Below are positions 1 to 7,338 of a stretch of 27,009 nt of DNA, piece by piece. The stretch lies in contig JANOXC010000115.1 in assembly GCA_031418215.1 (NCBI GenBank), forward strand, positions 1 to 27,009, in the 5' to 3' direction. The notes below the pieces were generated by a model. That model searched no databases and was not told where the DNA came from. It saw only the letters and a program-made list of their open reading frames with translations. A program made the translations under genes and the position numbers. The stretch's first letter is position 1. Every line of letters begins with the position of its first letter. The DNA comes from JANOXC01 sp031418215. GTDB lineage: Bacteria; Bacteroidota; Bacteroidia; AKYH767-A; OLB10.

Positions 1-119
1 TAATTGATGGCTTCAGCTGTTGAAACAGTTACCAGTCCGGTAGCTATCAGCTTTGTTGGATCGGTTACTGCCAGTCCTGTTCGTTTTGTTCCATAATCAA
101 TAGCCATTAATCGTCCCAC
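1..119 (-). CDS. ruvX: RuvX/YqgF family Holliday junction resolvase-like protein (5' end only)
   Basis: Only about the first 40 residues are visible; the rest lies left of the window. The translation begins (V/M)GRLMAIDYGTKRTGLAVTDP, which contains the RNase H-fold signature of the family (AIDYGxKRxGxAV, with the first catalytic Asp in IDYG). Family members act in pre-16S rRNA 5'-end maturation and have been proposed as Holliday junction resolvases. The GTG at 119-117 is chosen as start because homologues usually begin with M-x-R-[IL]-x-A-I-D-Y-G; the ATG at 107-105 would remove part of that stretch. A promoter-like TATTTTCG lies four bases before the GTG. The gene is divergent from dapD. Confidence 0.85.
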   Translation of the reverse strand, partial: MGRLMAIDYGTKRTGLAVTDPTKLIATGLVTVSTAEAIN

Positions 120-123
120 GCTG

Positions 124-131
124 CGAAAATA
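124..131 (-). promoter_or_regulatory. Candidate -7 element of ruvX/yqgF
   Basis: TATTTTCG on the minus strand matches the Bacteroidota -7 consensus TAnnTTTG at all but one fixed position. It ends four bases before the GTG start. The same tight arrangement occurs at the copper ATPase and helicase genes. No clear -33 TTG was found. Confidence 0.35.
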
Positions 132-137
132 ATTAGT

Positions 138-170
138 TTTGTGCTTAAATAGGCAGAAAGCTTATTTTAG
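138..170 (+). promoter_or_regulatory. Candidate dapD promoter
   Basis: TTTG at 138-141 and TATTTTAG at 163-170 are 21 bases apart. This fits the TTG-N17-23-TAnnTTTG promoter described for this phylum, with one mismatch in the -7 box. It lies about 38 bases before the dapD ATG. Confidence 0.3.
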
Positions 171-208
171 TATGAATAACATAGAAATTTAGCTAATTGC
201 CACGATTT

Positions 209-1015
209 ATGAGATCCATTATAGAAAAAGCTTGGGATGATCGTTCGTTGTTAAAAGAACATGAAACGCAACAAGTCATTAAAAATGTAATTGAGGAGCT
301 TGATGCAGGACGTTTAAGAGTTGCTGAACCAGTTTCAACGGGTTGGCAGGTGAATGAATGGATTAAAAAAGCTGTGATTTTATATTTTCCAATCATGCAA
401 ATGAAAACGATTGAAATTGGTCCGTTTGAGTTTCATGATAAAATTCCGCTTAAAAAAAATTACGCTCAATTGGGCGTCCGCGTTGTTCCCCATGGCATTG
501 CACGATATGGAAGCTTTGTTGCAAATGGCGTAATAATGATGCCTTCCTATATAAATATTGGTGCATATGTCGATAGTGGAACAATGGTGGATACATGGGC
601 TACCGTTGGATCATGTGCACAAATTGGGAAGAATGTGCATCTTAGTGGTGGAGTAGGTATTGGCGGTGTACTTGAGCCGGTTCAGGCTGCACCTGTGATT
701 ATCGAAGACAATTGTTTTATTGGTTCACGCTCTATTGTTGTAGAAGGTGTATTGGTGGAGAAAGAAGCGGTATTGGGCGCCAACGTGGTATTGACCATGA
801 GTACAAAAATTATTGATGTAACAGGAGAAAAGGCAATTGAATACAAGGGAAGAGTGCCTGCCCGTTCTGTAGTGATTCCGGGAAGTTACCTAAAGAAATT
901 TCCTGCAGGCGATTACAATGTCCCCTGTGCTTTAATTATTGGTCAGCGAAAGGCAAGTACGGATTTAAAAACATCATTGAACAATGCATTGCGCGATTAT
1001 CAAATTGCTGTTTAG
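209..1015 (+). CDS. dapD: 2,3,4,5-tetrahydropyridine-2,6-dicarboxylate N-succinyltransferase
   Basis: DapD transfers succinyl from succinyl-CoA to tetrahydrodipicolinate in the succinylase branch of the diaminopimelate/lysine pathway, feeding lysine and peptidoglycan synthesis in the cytoplasm. The 268-residue product matches the usual length (about 270). It has an N-terminal helical domain (SIIEKAWDDRSLLKE..., GRLRVAEP), then a left-handed beta-helix built of hexapeptide repeats (roughly residues 100-200). The family stretch GAYVDSGTMVDTWATVGSCAQIG is followed by GVGIGGVLEPVQAAPVIIEDN. The start is the ATG at 209: it begins MRSIIEKAWDDR, as homologues do. A TTG at 197 would add four residues (MPRF) with no family support. 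The next gene, a thiolase, is 60 bases downstream on the same strand with no evident terminator between, so they may be cotranscribed, although their pathways are unrelated. Confidence 0.95.
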   Translation: MRSIIEKAWDDRSLLKEHETQQVIKNVIEELDAGRLRVAEPVSTGWQVNEWIKKAVILYFPIMQMKTIEIGPFEFHDKIPLKKNYAQLGVRVVPHGIARYGSFVANGVIMMPSYINIGAYVDSGTMVDTWATVGSCAQIGKNVHLSGGVGIGGVLEPVQAAPVIIEDNCFIGSRSIVVEGVLVEKEAVLGANVVLTMSTKIIDVTGEKAIEYKGRVPARSVVIPGSYLKKFPAGDYNVPCALIIGQRKASTDLKTSLNNALRDYQIAV

Positions 1016-1075
1016 TTAATTTAATTATATATATAAATCAGGATTACTTCTAATACTGTTTAAATTTTATTTTGA

Positions 1076-2281
1076 ATGAAAGAAGCATATATCATTGATG
1101 GAATAAGAACACCAATCGGAAACTTTGGTGGAGCGCTTTCACAAGTTAGGGCCGATGATCTGGCTGCCATTGTTCTCAGGGAATTGATTCAGCGTAATCC
1201 TTCAATCGATGTAAAAACAATAGGTGATGTGTTGCTTGGCTGTGCGAACCAGGCGGGAGAAGACAATAGAAATATTGCCAGGATGTCTTTGCTACTGGCA
1301 GGATTACCATTTTCTGTTCCCGGTGAAACGGTTAATCGCTTATGTGCATCAGGACTTTCTGCTTCGATGGCCGCGGCCAGGTATATAATGACCGGTGATG
1401 CAGAATTAATGATTGCCGGCGGAGTAGAAAATATGACGAGGAGTCCATGGGTGATTTCAAAGACTTCAACACCTTATGGCCGTGATGCACAGATGTTTGA
1501 TTCCAGTTTTGGATGGCGTTTTGTGAATCCATTGATGAAAGAAAAATATGGAATTGATGCCATGGGAGAAACGGCCGAAAACCTTGTTGATCGCGATAAA
1601 ATTAGTCGAATTGATCAGGATCGTTTTGCCTATTGGTCGCAGGAAAAAGCAACAAAAGCTGATGCAAGGGGTAGATTTAAAAGCGAAATAGTTTCAATTG
1701 CAATTCCTCAGAAGAAAGGCGAGCACTTGGTTGTTGATAAGGATGAGTTCATTAAACCACAGACAACATTGGATGGGTTGGCAAAATTAAAGCCGGCCTT
1801 TCGAAAAGAAGGTACTGTGACAGCAGGGAATGCATCTGGATTAAATGATGGAGCGGCTGCATTGTTAATGGCATCTGATGTCGCAGTAAAGCAATTTGCA
1901 TTGAAGCCGCTAGCGAAAATTATTGCATCAGGTATTGCAGGTGTTGAGCCAAGAACAATGGGCATTGGACCGGTTGAAGCCGCTAACCGCGCGTTAAAAA
2001 AAGCCGGACTGTCATGGAAAGATATTGACATACTTGAATTGAATGAAGCATTTGCTGCACAATGCCTGGCATGTATTAGGTCATGGGGACTTTCAGATAA
2101 TGATCCTCGTATTAATCCTAACGGTGGAGCAATTGCATTGGGGCATCCTTTAGGAATGAGCGGGGCACGAATTTTATATACTGCAGCATTGGAATTACAA
2201 GAACAAAATAAAAAATATGCATTAGTGACAATGTGCGTTGGAGTAGGACAGGGATATGCTGTAATAATTGAAAAGTGTTAG
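1076..2281 (+). CDS. paaJ: Thiolase, 3-oxoadipyl-CoA / 3-oxo-5,6-dehydrosuberyl-CoA type (PaaJ/PcaF-like)
   Basis: A 401-residue thiolase that cleaves a 3-oxoacyl-CoA with CoA to release acetyl-CoA. The nucleophile is Cys90 (VNRLCASGLSA). The other catalytic positions are the NEAFAAQ loop near residue 323, His357 (GGAIALGHPLGMSGAR) and Cys387 (CVGVGQG). Several stretches are diagnostic of PaaJ/PcaF rather than general acetoacetyl-CoA thiolases: an opening EAYIIDGIRTPIGNFGGALS, RADDLAAIVLREL, LLGCANQAGEDNRNIARM and FGWRFVNPLM. The next gene encodes PaaY, which supports a role in the last steps of phenylacetate catabolism. No other paa gene (paaABCDE, paaG, paaZ, paaK) is in view, so it may sit apart from the main cluster. 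A general role in beta-ketoacyl-CoA thiolysis cannot be excluded from sequence alone. Confidence 0.88.
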   Translation: MKEAYIIDGIRTPIGNFGGALSQVRADDLAAIVLRELIQRNPSIDVKTIGDVLLGCANQAGEDNRNIARMSLLLAGLPFSVPGETVNRLCASGLSASMAAARYIMTGDAELMIAGGVENMTRSPWVISKTSTPYGRDAQMFDSSFGWRFVNPLMKEKYGIDAMGETAENLVDRDKISRIDQDRFAYWSQEKATKADARGRFKSEIVSIAIPQKKGEHLVVDKDEFIKPQTTLDGLAKLKPAFRKEGTVTAGNASGLNDGAAALLMASDVAVKQFALKPLAKIIASGIAGVEPRTMGIGPVEAANRALKKAGLSWKDIDILELNEAFAAQCLACIRSWGLSDNDPRINPNGGAIALGHPLGMSGARILYTAALELQEQNKKYALVTMCVGVGQGYAVIIEKC

Positions 2282-2358
2282 CAGATTCAGTTTTTTATTT
2301 TGAAACATTTTGTTGATATATAAACATATATATTGAATATTGTTAATTTTTATTCTAA

Positions 2359-2952
2359 ATGATATACGAATTCAACGGTTACCGTCCTGTTATTCATGAA
2401 AGCGCATTTGTTCATCCATTAGCCTGCATAACAGGAAATGTAATCATTGGAAAAAATGTGTACGTTGGTCCCGGTGCTGCCGTACGTGGCGACTGGGGTG
2501 AAATTGTTTTGAAAGATGGATGCAACATTCAGGAAAATTGTACCATTCATATGTTTCCGGGCATTACTGTGTTAATTCAGGAAGGTGGCCACATTGGCCA
2601 CGGTGCAATAATTCACGGTGCAACGGTTGGTAAAAACGTATTGGTTGGGATGAATGCTGTGGTGATGGATCATGTATTTATTGGAAATGATTCCATTATT
2701 GGTGCCTTGACTTTTGTACCGGAAGGGATGCAGATTCCGGAACGAAAAATCGTTGTTGGCAACCCCGCTAAAATTATTAAAGAGGTGACGGATGAAATGT
2801 TGAAATGGAAAACAAAAGGAACTCAACTATATCAACAACTTCCTGCTGATTTATATGCAACACTTCGAGAATGCGAACCTTTACGTGAAATCCCGTCACA
2901 AAGAAATAAACAACAGGATATATACAAAAGTTGGAAAAAGGAGTCTGAATAG
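2359..2952 (+). CDS. paaY: PaaY-type gamma-carbonic-anhydrase-fold thioesterase
   Basis: A 197-residue left-handed beta-helix protein of the gamma-carbonic anhydrase family. It follows E. coli PaaY (196 residues) closely from end to end: SAFVHPLACITGNVIIG near the start, VGPGAAVRGDWGEIV, NIQENCTIHMFPG, GGHIGHGAIIHGATV, VGMNAVVMD, VGNPAKIIKEV and finally a helical tail with EPLREI. The three expected zinc ligands are present as His64, His81 and His86. Known PaaY proteins hydrolyse dead-end CoA thioesters formed during phenylacetate breakdown, relieving inhibition. The gene starts 77 bases after the thiolase on the same strand, and the spacer is AT-rich with no obvious terminator. It ends six bases from the end of the convergent rpe gene, so the 3' ends of the two transcripts probably overlap. 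Confidence 0.9.
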   Translation: MIYEFNGYRPVIHESAFVHPLACITGNVIIGKNVYVGPGAAVRGDWGEIVLKDGCNIQENCTIHMFPGITVLIQEGGHIGHGAIIHGATVGKNVLVGMNAVVMDHVFIGNDSIIGALTFVPEGMQIPERKIVVGNPAKIIKEVTDEMLKWKTKGTQLYQQLPADLYATLRECEPLREIPSQRNKQQDIYKSWKKESE

Positions 2953-2958
2953 ATCGAA

Positions 2959-3624
2959 TTAAACTGTATGTAGTGCAGCTGACTTTAGTTCAGCAATTGC
3001 TTTAGACGGATCGGCAGCAGTAAATACGGTATTACCTGCAACCAAAATATCTGCTCCGGCTTTTATCAATTCAGCAACGTTGTTAAAATCAACACCACCG
3101 TCAATTTCAATTTTTGCAGAAGAATTCTTTGCTGCAATTAAATTTTTTAATTCGTAAATTTTGGTGTAAGTGTTTTTAATAAATTTTTGTCCACCAAAAC
3201 CGGGATTGACTGACATCATGCAAACAACATCAATGTCAGCAATTACTTCTGAGAGCAATGCAACCGGAGTATGTGGATTTATTGCAACACCGGCAAGAAT
3301 GCCTAAATGGTGCATCGATTGTATGGTACGATGCAAATGAGTGCATGCTTCATAATGCACTGAAATAATTCCTGCTCCGGCTTGTACAAATGATTCAATG
3401 TACTTATCAGGATCAACAATCATCAGGTGAACATCCAATGGTTTCTTTGCATGCTTACTAATAGCCTTTACTACCGGTAGCCCAAAAGATATATTCGGAA
3501 CAAATACCCCATCCATGATGTCAAGATGGAACCAGTCAGCTTGACTGGCATTCACCATTTTTATTTCTTTTTCCAGGTTGGCAAAGTCTGACGACAACAT
3601 CGAAGGTGCAATTAATATCGGCAT
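2959..3624 (-). CDS. rpe: Ribulose-phosphate 3-epimerase
   Basis: A 221-residue TIM-barrel enzyme interconverting D-ribulose 5-phosphate and D-xylulose 5-phosphate in the pentose phosphate pathway. Visible family motifs are IAPSMLSSDFANL at the N-terminus, the metal- and acid/base-bearing FHLDIMDGVFVPNISFG (His33, Asp35, Asp38), LDVHLM (His66), MSVNPGFGGQKF, EIDGGV with the second catalytic Asp, and AGNTVF in the phosphate-binding loop. Length is normal for the family. It stands alone between the convergent paaY gene and a terminator that ends the upstream T9SS gene, so it is probably monocistronic. Confidence 0.96.
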   Translation of the reverse strand: MPILIAPSMLSSDFANLEKEIKMVNASQADWFHLDIMDGVFVPNISFGLPVVKAISKHAKKPLDVHLMIVDPDKYIESFVQAGAGIISVHYEACTHLHRTIQSMHHLGILAGVAINPHTPVALLSEVIADIDVVCMMSVNPGFGGQKFIKNTYTKIYELKNLIAAKNSSAKIEIDGGVDFNNVAELIKAGADILVAGNTVFTAADPSKAIAELKSAALHTV

Positions 3625-3644
3625 GAGTTTCTGTTCTTGTTTTA

Positions 3645-3652
3645 CAAATTTA
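3645..3652 (-). promoter_or_regulatory. Candidate -7 element of rpe
   Basis: TAAATTTG on the minus strand matches TAnnTTTG exactly and ends 20 bases before the rpe ATG. No TTG is seen 17-23 bases upstream, so the -33 part is weak. It lies downstream of the terminator at 3730-3764, as expected for an independent transcript. Confidence 0.45.
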
Positions 3653-3729
3653 AAGTAAAAGGGGGAATGAATAAGAGTATATAAGATCTTATTCTCCAGT
3701 TTTATTGATGAACCTCAGTTTCACAAATG

Positions 3730-3764
3730 AAAAAGCCCCCGATTCGAAAAACCGGGGGCTTTTT
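3730..3764 (-). terminator. Strong intrinsic terminator of the Asp-box T9SS gene
   Basis: A perfect 12-base-pair inverted repeat: AAAAAGCCCCCG (3730-3741) and CGGGGGCTTTTT (3753-3764), with an 11-base loop. Because of the flanking A and T runs it can work in both directions. Its place 17 bases after the stop of the minus-strand gene at 3781 makes it that gene's terminator. Confidence 0.9.
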
Positions 3765-3780
3765 AAAAACATTTTACTAA

Positions 3781-5745
3781 TTATTTAACAGTTATTTTTG
3801 AAACAGCAACACTGTCACCGGCTTTAATTTTAACAATATAGATGCCAGCTTGTAAGCCTTCAACATCCAGGTTAAGTTTTTGTTCTCCGGCATTTAACAT
3901 ACCATAGTCAACAGTTTTAGAAAGTTGTCCCATAGTATTAACCAATTCAACTACAACGTTAGATGATTTGTCCATTGCGAATACAAGTGTATTGTAGCGT
4001 CCTGAAGCAGGGTTTGGATAAACCAATAAAGACTTAACAGCTGTGCTGTGGTTTTCATTGACACCCGTTGTTATAACAATCGGGAGCGCTATTGGGTTAC
4101 CGGTAACTGTAAATTGAGCGTCGGTTATTTCAAGACCTGATACATACTTATGAGTTGTTGTTATTGTAGTATTATCATTATCGATGGCCATATAACTCAT
4201 AGGAATAGTATAAGTACTGGTGCTTCCTAATACATAAGGAGAAACATTTCCAAAAGAACAAGCACCGTCTGCAGCTGTACCGGCAGTAAGATTTACGGGT
4301 GCAGACCATAAACCTGTAGTTACATTTAAAGACATGTTGATAGCATCAGGGAATGAATTGTCTGTTGTTTGGAAAGTCGCAGTATCAGTATCAAACCAGG
4401 TAAAAAATACTTTGTCACCAGCCCAAGTTGTGGAAGCTTGTGGACGATTGAATTCCTGAACAGGGCTTGCAGTTGCCGCACCATTGATAAATCCGAATGC
4501 TTTTGGTTTATCTAACAATTGTGCAAACCAAGCTGTTCCGCCACCGGTTGAATAAACATCAAATACACCCCAGTCACCACCAATATCACTGACAGAAAAA
4601 TCATTAAATGATACACCTATATTCATGATTATGTGTGCATTACCATTAGCATCAACAACAAGGTCATTTTCACTAGCCACAGAATAGTTTGTTGCAGCCG
4701 GTAACACAGCACTTAAGCCGGCCATATTAAGCGCACCAATAGAAGTCCAGGTAGCACCGCCATCGATTGTTTTTAATATCATAGGCATCCAAACTGAATC
4801 TGCAATAAAGTTAAAGCCGGGATGACCATGGATAGTCATATAGCCGGTATTGCTGTTTGGAGCAAATGCAACCTTACAGCCATTTTGCTGGGTGCCAAGA
4901 CCTAAAATAAATTTACCGGTACTTGTATCACCGGCCACAGGAAAGTAAACACTACTCGGAACGTAGTCATACTCACCAGTTGTGGTGTTCCAGGTTCCTG
5001 TATAAACTGCTACAGTATCTTCATAATCACCAGTAAGACTGGCTTGACGAAGTGCAGCTTCAGCGAAGTAAGCTTTATTGGTGCTTGGAGCTATGTTTAA
5101 ACTATAAGGGGCAATTAAATTGTCCGTTAAAATTTCTGTTTGGGTAGGCACACTTCCTGTAGTAAGATTTAATGCACCATGAACAATGCCGCCAAACCCT
5201 GTACCATTAGTGGCAGTAAGGCTAGGTGATACATAAAATATGGATGCATTATTGGGGTTCGTATTACCGGTAGGATTATAAATACCACCCATTGGATAAC
5301 GTGCATTGGCAAAAGGTGCAGCGTTGGTACCGTTTGAGTTATACAAAGGATATTGATCAGCTGCCCAAGTGGCACCACCGTCAGTTGAAAGCGCATAATT
5401 GAGATAACCAGAAGTTGCAGGAGCAGCTTGTCCAAATGTTACATCATTACGAAATACCATCATAACGGTATTTATTTCAGGGCTGGCAAATAGTGCCGTC
5501 TTCGCACCCAAACCACAAGTAAATGCATTGGCCGAATGCCCGATATCTGTAACACTTACTGTAGTAATGCTGGGAGGATGAATGTTTCTTTGAGCCGGAA
5601 TAGTTGTATTCAAAGCAGAAGTTCCATTATTAAATAATGTTTCACCATCAGTAGAGATCACTTGATTGTGAAGTGCTGTCCTTCTTTGAGCAAAACTGCC
5701 CGCCGTTAGACTCAGCGCGAGAATTGAAAGTACTAGTTTTTTCAT
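3781..5745 (-). CDS. Secreted Asp-box (BNR/sialidase-like) protein with T9SS type A sorting domain, function unknown
   Basis: A 654-residue secreted protein. A signal peptide (MKKLVLSILALSLTAGSFAQ, cleavage likely near residue 20) leads to the periplasm. The last ~85 residues are a T9SS type A sorting domain: LLVYPNPASG at about 573-582, two beta-strand blocks, then GLQAGIYIVKI and the terminal ITVK. T9SS carries such proteins across the outer membrane and releases or anchors them. Between them are two Asp-boxes, STDGGATW (120-127) and TIDGGATW (326-333). These occur in bacterial sialidases and other beta-propellers, so a propeller is likely. I do not see the arginine triad or FRIP motif of true sialidases, so no enzyme activity is assigned. 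It may be a binding or adhesion protein. It is followed by a strong terminator and appears monocistronic. Confidence 0.85.
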   Translation of the reverse strand: MKKLVLSILALSLTAGSFAQRRTALHNQVISTDGETLFNNGTSALNTTIPAQRNIHPPSITTVSVTDIGHSANAFTCGLGAKTALFASPEINTVMMVFRNDVTFGQAAPATSGYLNYALSTDGGATWAADQYPLYNSNGTNAAPFANARYPMGGIYNPTGNTNPNNASIFYVSPSLTATNGTGFGGIVHGALNLTTGSVPTQTEILTDNLIAPYSLNIAPSTNKAYFAEAALRQASLTGDYEDTVAVYTGTWNTTTGEYDYVPSSVYFPVAGDTSTGKFILGLGTQQNGCKVAFAPNSNTGYMTIHGHPGFNFIADSVWMPMILKTIDGGATWTSIGALNMAGLSAVLPAATNYSVASENDLVVDANGNAHIIMNIGVSFNDFSVSDIGGDWGVFDVYSTGGGTAWFAQLLDKPKAFGFINGAATASPVQEFNRPQASTTWAGDKVFFTWFDTDTATFQTTDNSFPDAINMSLNVTTGLWSAPVNLTAGTAADGACSFGNVSPYVLGSTSTYTIPMSYMAIDNDNTTITTTHKYVSGLEITDAQFTVTGNPIALPIVITTGVNENHSTAVKSLLVYPNPASGRYNTLVFAMDKSSNVVVELVNTMGQLSKTVDYGMLNAGEQKLNLDVEGLQAGIYIVKIKAGDSVAVSKITVK

Positions 5746-5798
5746 TGTTATTTGGTTTTAGTTTATATTGTTGAAATTTGTTGATTATTGTGAGTGGG

Positions 5799-5808
5799 GT
5801 AAAAGTAA
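5799..5808 (-). promoter_or_regulatory. Candidate promoter element of the Asp-box T9SS gene
   Basis: TTACTTTTAC on the minus strand contains TACTTTTA, one mismatch from TAnnTTTG, 54 bases before the ATG. The same ten bases occur upstream of the other complete T9SS gene (23317-23326). No -33 TTG was found at the right distance. Confidence 0.3.
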
Positions 5809-5973
5809 CTATTTTCTAAATTAAAAGGATGTTTTTTAGTATTTTATTTAAAAAGTTCATAAATCGGTTAATGGATTAGTAATTAATTAAATGATATTAA
5901 TGATGAAGGATTTTTTAGTGAAATTGGTCATTTTTTCAGACCGTAAATAACTTTAATTTCAGTCGCAATTCTA

Positions 5974-6005
5974 TTACATAATTTCATCATAAAGTTACAT
6001 AATTT
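5974..6005. repeat. Tandem direct repeat TTACATAATTT, two copies
   Basis: The 11-base unit TTACATAATTT occurs at 5974-5984 and again at 5995-6005, with starts 21 bases apart (two helical turns). It lies in the AT-rich spacer between the end of the flippase gene and the T9SS gene, some 230-260 bases upstream of the T9SS start. A dimeric regulator could bind such a pair on one face of the helix, but no function can be assigned. Confidence 0.5.
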
Positions 6006-6036
6006 AATTATTTTACAGGATTTTAAGTTCCTGATA

Positions 6037-7338
6037 TTAGTTAAAATAACTGATGATCAAATAACTGGTTAGCAGTAAAATTGAATAAATTGTCCACCTG
6101 GCAAGTGGTATATATTCTCTTATTTTAATCTGATGTTTCTGCTGCAGGTATATGCAAAGCAATATTTTTTCAATTGTATAGGCAATGACGGTCCCCCAGG
6201 CTATACCAATGATACCCCATTTGAGCATCAGGAGGTAACTGGCAATAACGTTTACCAGTATTTCTATAAAGGCAATCTTCAATACGATTTTATTAACTTT
6301 TAAAGCCAAAGCAATTGATTGTGGAAAAACCATCCGGCTTACTGCAAGTAGCAGATATATATTAAAAATTGCTGCACTTTCAGAAAAACGTTGATCAAAC
6401 AAGCGGGGGTAAATCCAACTACTACCTAGCATTAAGACAATACTTGCAGGATAAATCAGATTCATCAGACTGGCGGAATGATTTTTTAAAGCCCCCAATT
6501 TATTGTTGATCATTGGCGATTCCCGCAAAATGGGAATCATTGATGTGCTAAGTGCATTGGCCATCAAAATTGATAATGGAAACTCTCGTGCACCGTAACG
6601 GAAAACAGCAAATACATCAGGTCCAAAAAAGTGCGTTGCCATAAGCCCGTCAATATAATCAGCAGAACCCCCAATTAAATAGCTGATGATCAAAGGCCAT
6701 GCAAGAAACAGATGTTGCTGCACCATGGGAAAACGGAAATCAGGTATTGTATTTTTTAATAACAAACGAAGCAACCAGAAAAATCGGATGATAGCCCAAA
6801 GCACCAGCCAAGCCAATGCTGTTTCTATTGAATAACCGAGCAACAGCGGAACCACAACAGCCGCAATTGATAATAGGGCTGACGTGATTCCATAGGCTAT
6901 TAGTGAAGATGTTTTCTTCTTTAACAAATAAATTGTTTCAATTAAAAAACACGGGGAATTAAACAATACAAAAAGGCAAATCCAACGGTAACCCGGTAAA
7001 TAATCATCTGAAAAAAGATGCTGAAGCTGATTCGAAAAAAGCTTCATCAGTCCAAATATTAACAGACTGAACAAACTGATTAATACAAAGACATTGAAAA
7101 GATAAACTTTTTTTTCGGTATGATCAAAATAGGAGGAAAGCAAACTGTTTAATATTCCCTGAATCCAGAAAAAACTGATAGCGCCGGCAACCAATAACAA
7201 TTTCTCATAGTTGCCAATAATATGCAGGCCAATGCCTGATTTGGCTAATAAGATTCCCGTTAATAATAATCCAGCAAAACGGGTTGCCTGGAAAATCTGT
7301 AATCCGTTAATCGTATTTAAGCGGGCAGATAATTTCAA
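6037..7338 (-). CDS. Polytopic membrane protein of the oligosaccharide flippase (Wzx/MOP-type) class
   Basis: A 433-residue very hydrophobic protein with about a dozen predicted membrane segments along its whole length and short basic loops. The overall layout and size fit the MOP superfamily of lipid-linked oligosaccharide flippases (Wzx, PST). The region GGSADYIDGLMATHFFGPDVFAVFRYGAREFP resembles the central part of these proteins, where a transmembrane helix is followed by F-x-x-x-D-x-F/V-A-x-Y/F-x-A. The substrate is unknown, and no glycosyltransferase or polysaccharide genes are next to it. The start is a TTG at 7338-7336: the codon two before it is an in-frame stop, and the first in-frame ATG is nearly 100 residues in, past several membrane segments. 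The TTG shares bases with the stop of the copper ATPase gene (TTGA), so translation is probably coupled. Confidence 0.75.
   Translation of the reverse strand: MKLSARLNTINGLQIFQATRFAGLLLTGILLAKSGIGLHIIGNYEKLLLVAGAISFFWIQGILNSLLSSYFDHTEKKVYLFNVFVLISLFSLLIFGLMKLFSNQLQHLFSDDYLPGYRWICLFVLFNSPCFLIETIYLLKKKTSSLIAYGITSALLSIAAVVVPLLLGYSIETALAWLVLWAIIRFFWLLRLLLKNTIPDFRFPMVQQHLFLAWPLIISYLIGGSADYIDGLMATHFFGPDVFAVFRYGAREFPLSILMANALSTSMIPILRESPMINNKLGALKNHSASLMNLIYPASIVLMLGSSWIYPRLFDQRFSESAAIFNIYLLLAVSRMVFPQSIALALKVNKIVLKIAFIEILVNVIASYLLMLKWGIIGIAWGTVIAYTIEKILLCIYLQQKHQIKIREYIPLARWTIYSILLLTSYLIISYFN

Noticed and set aside
197..199. TTG as the start of dapD
   Set aside because: It adds only MPRF. The ATG at 209 gives the N-terminus typical of DapD.
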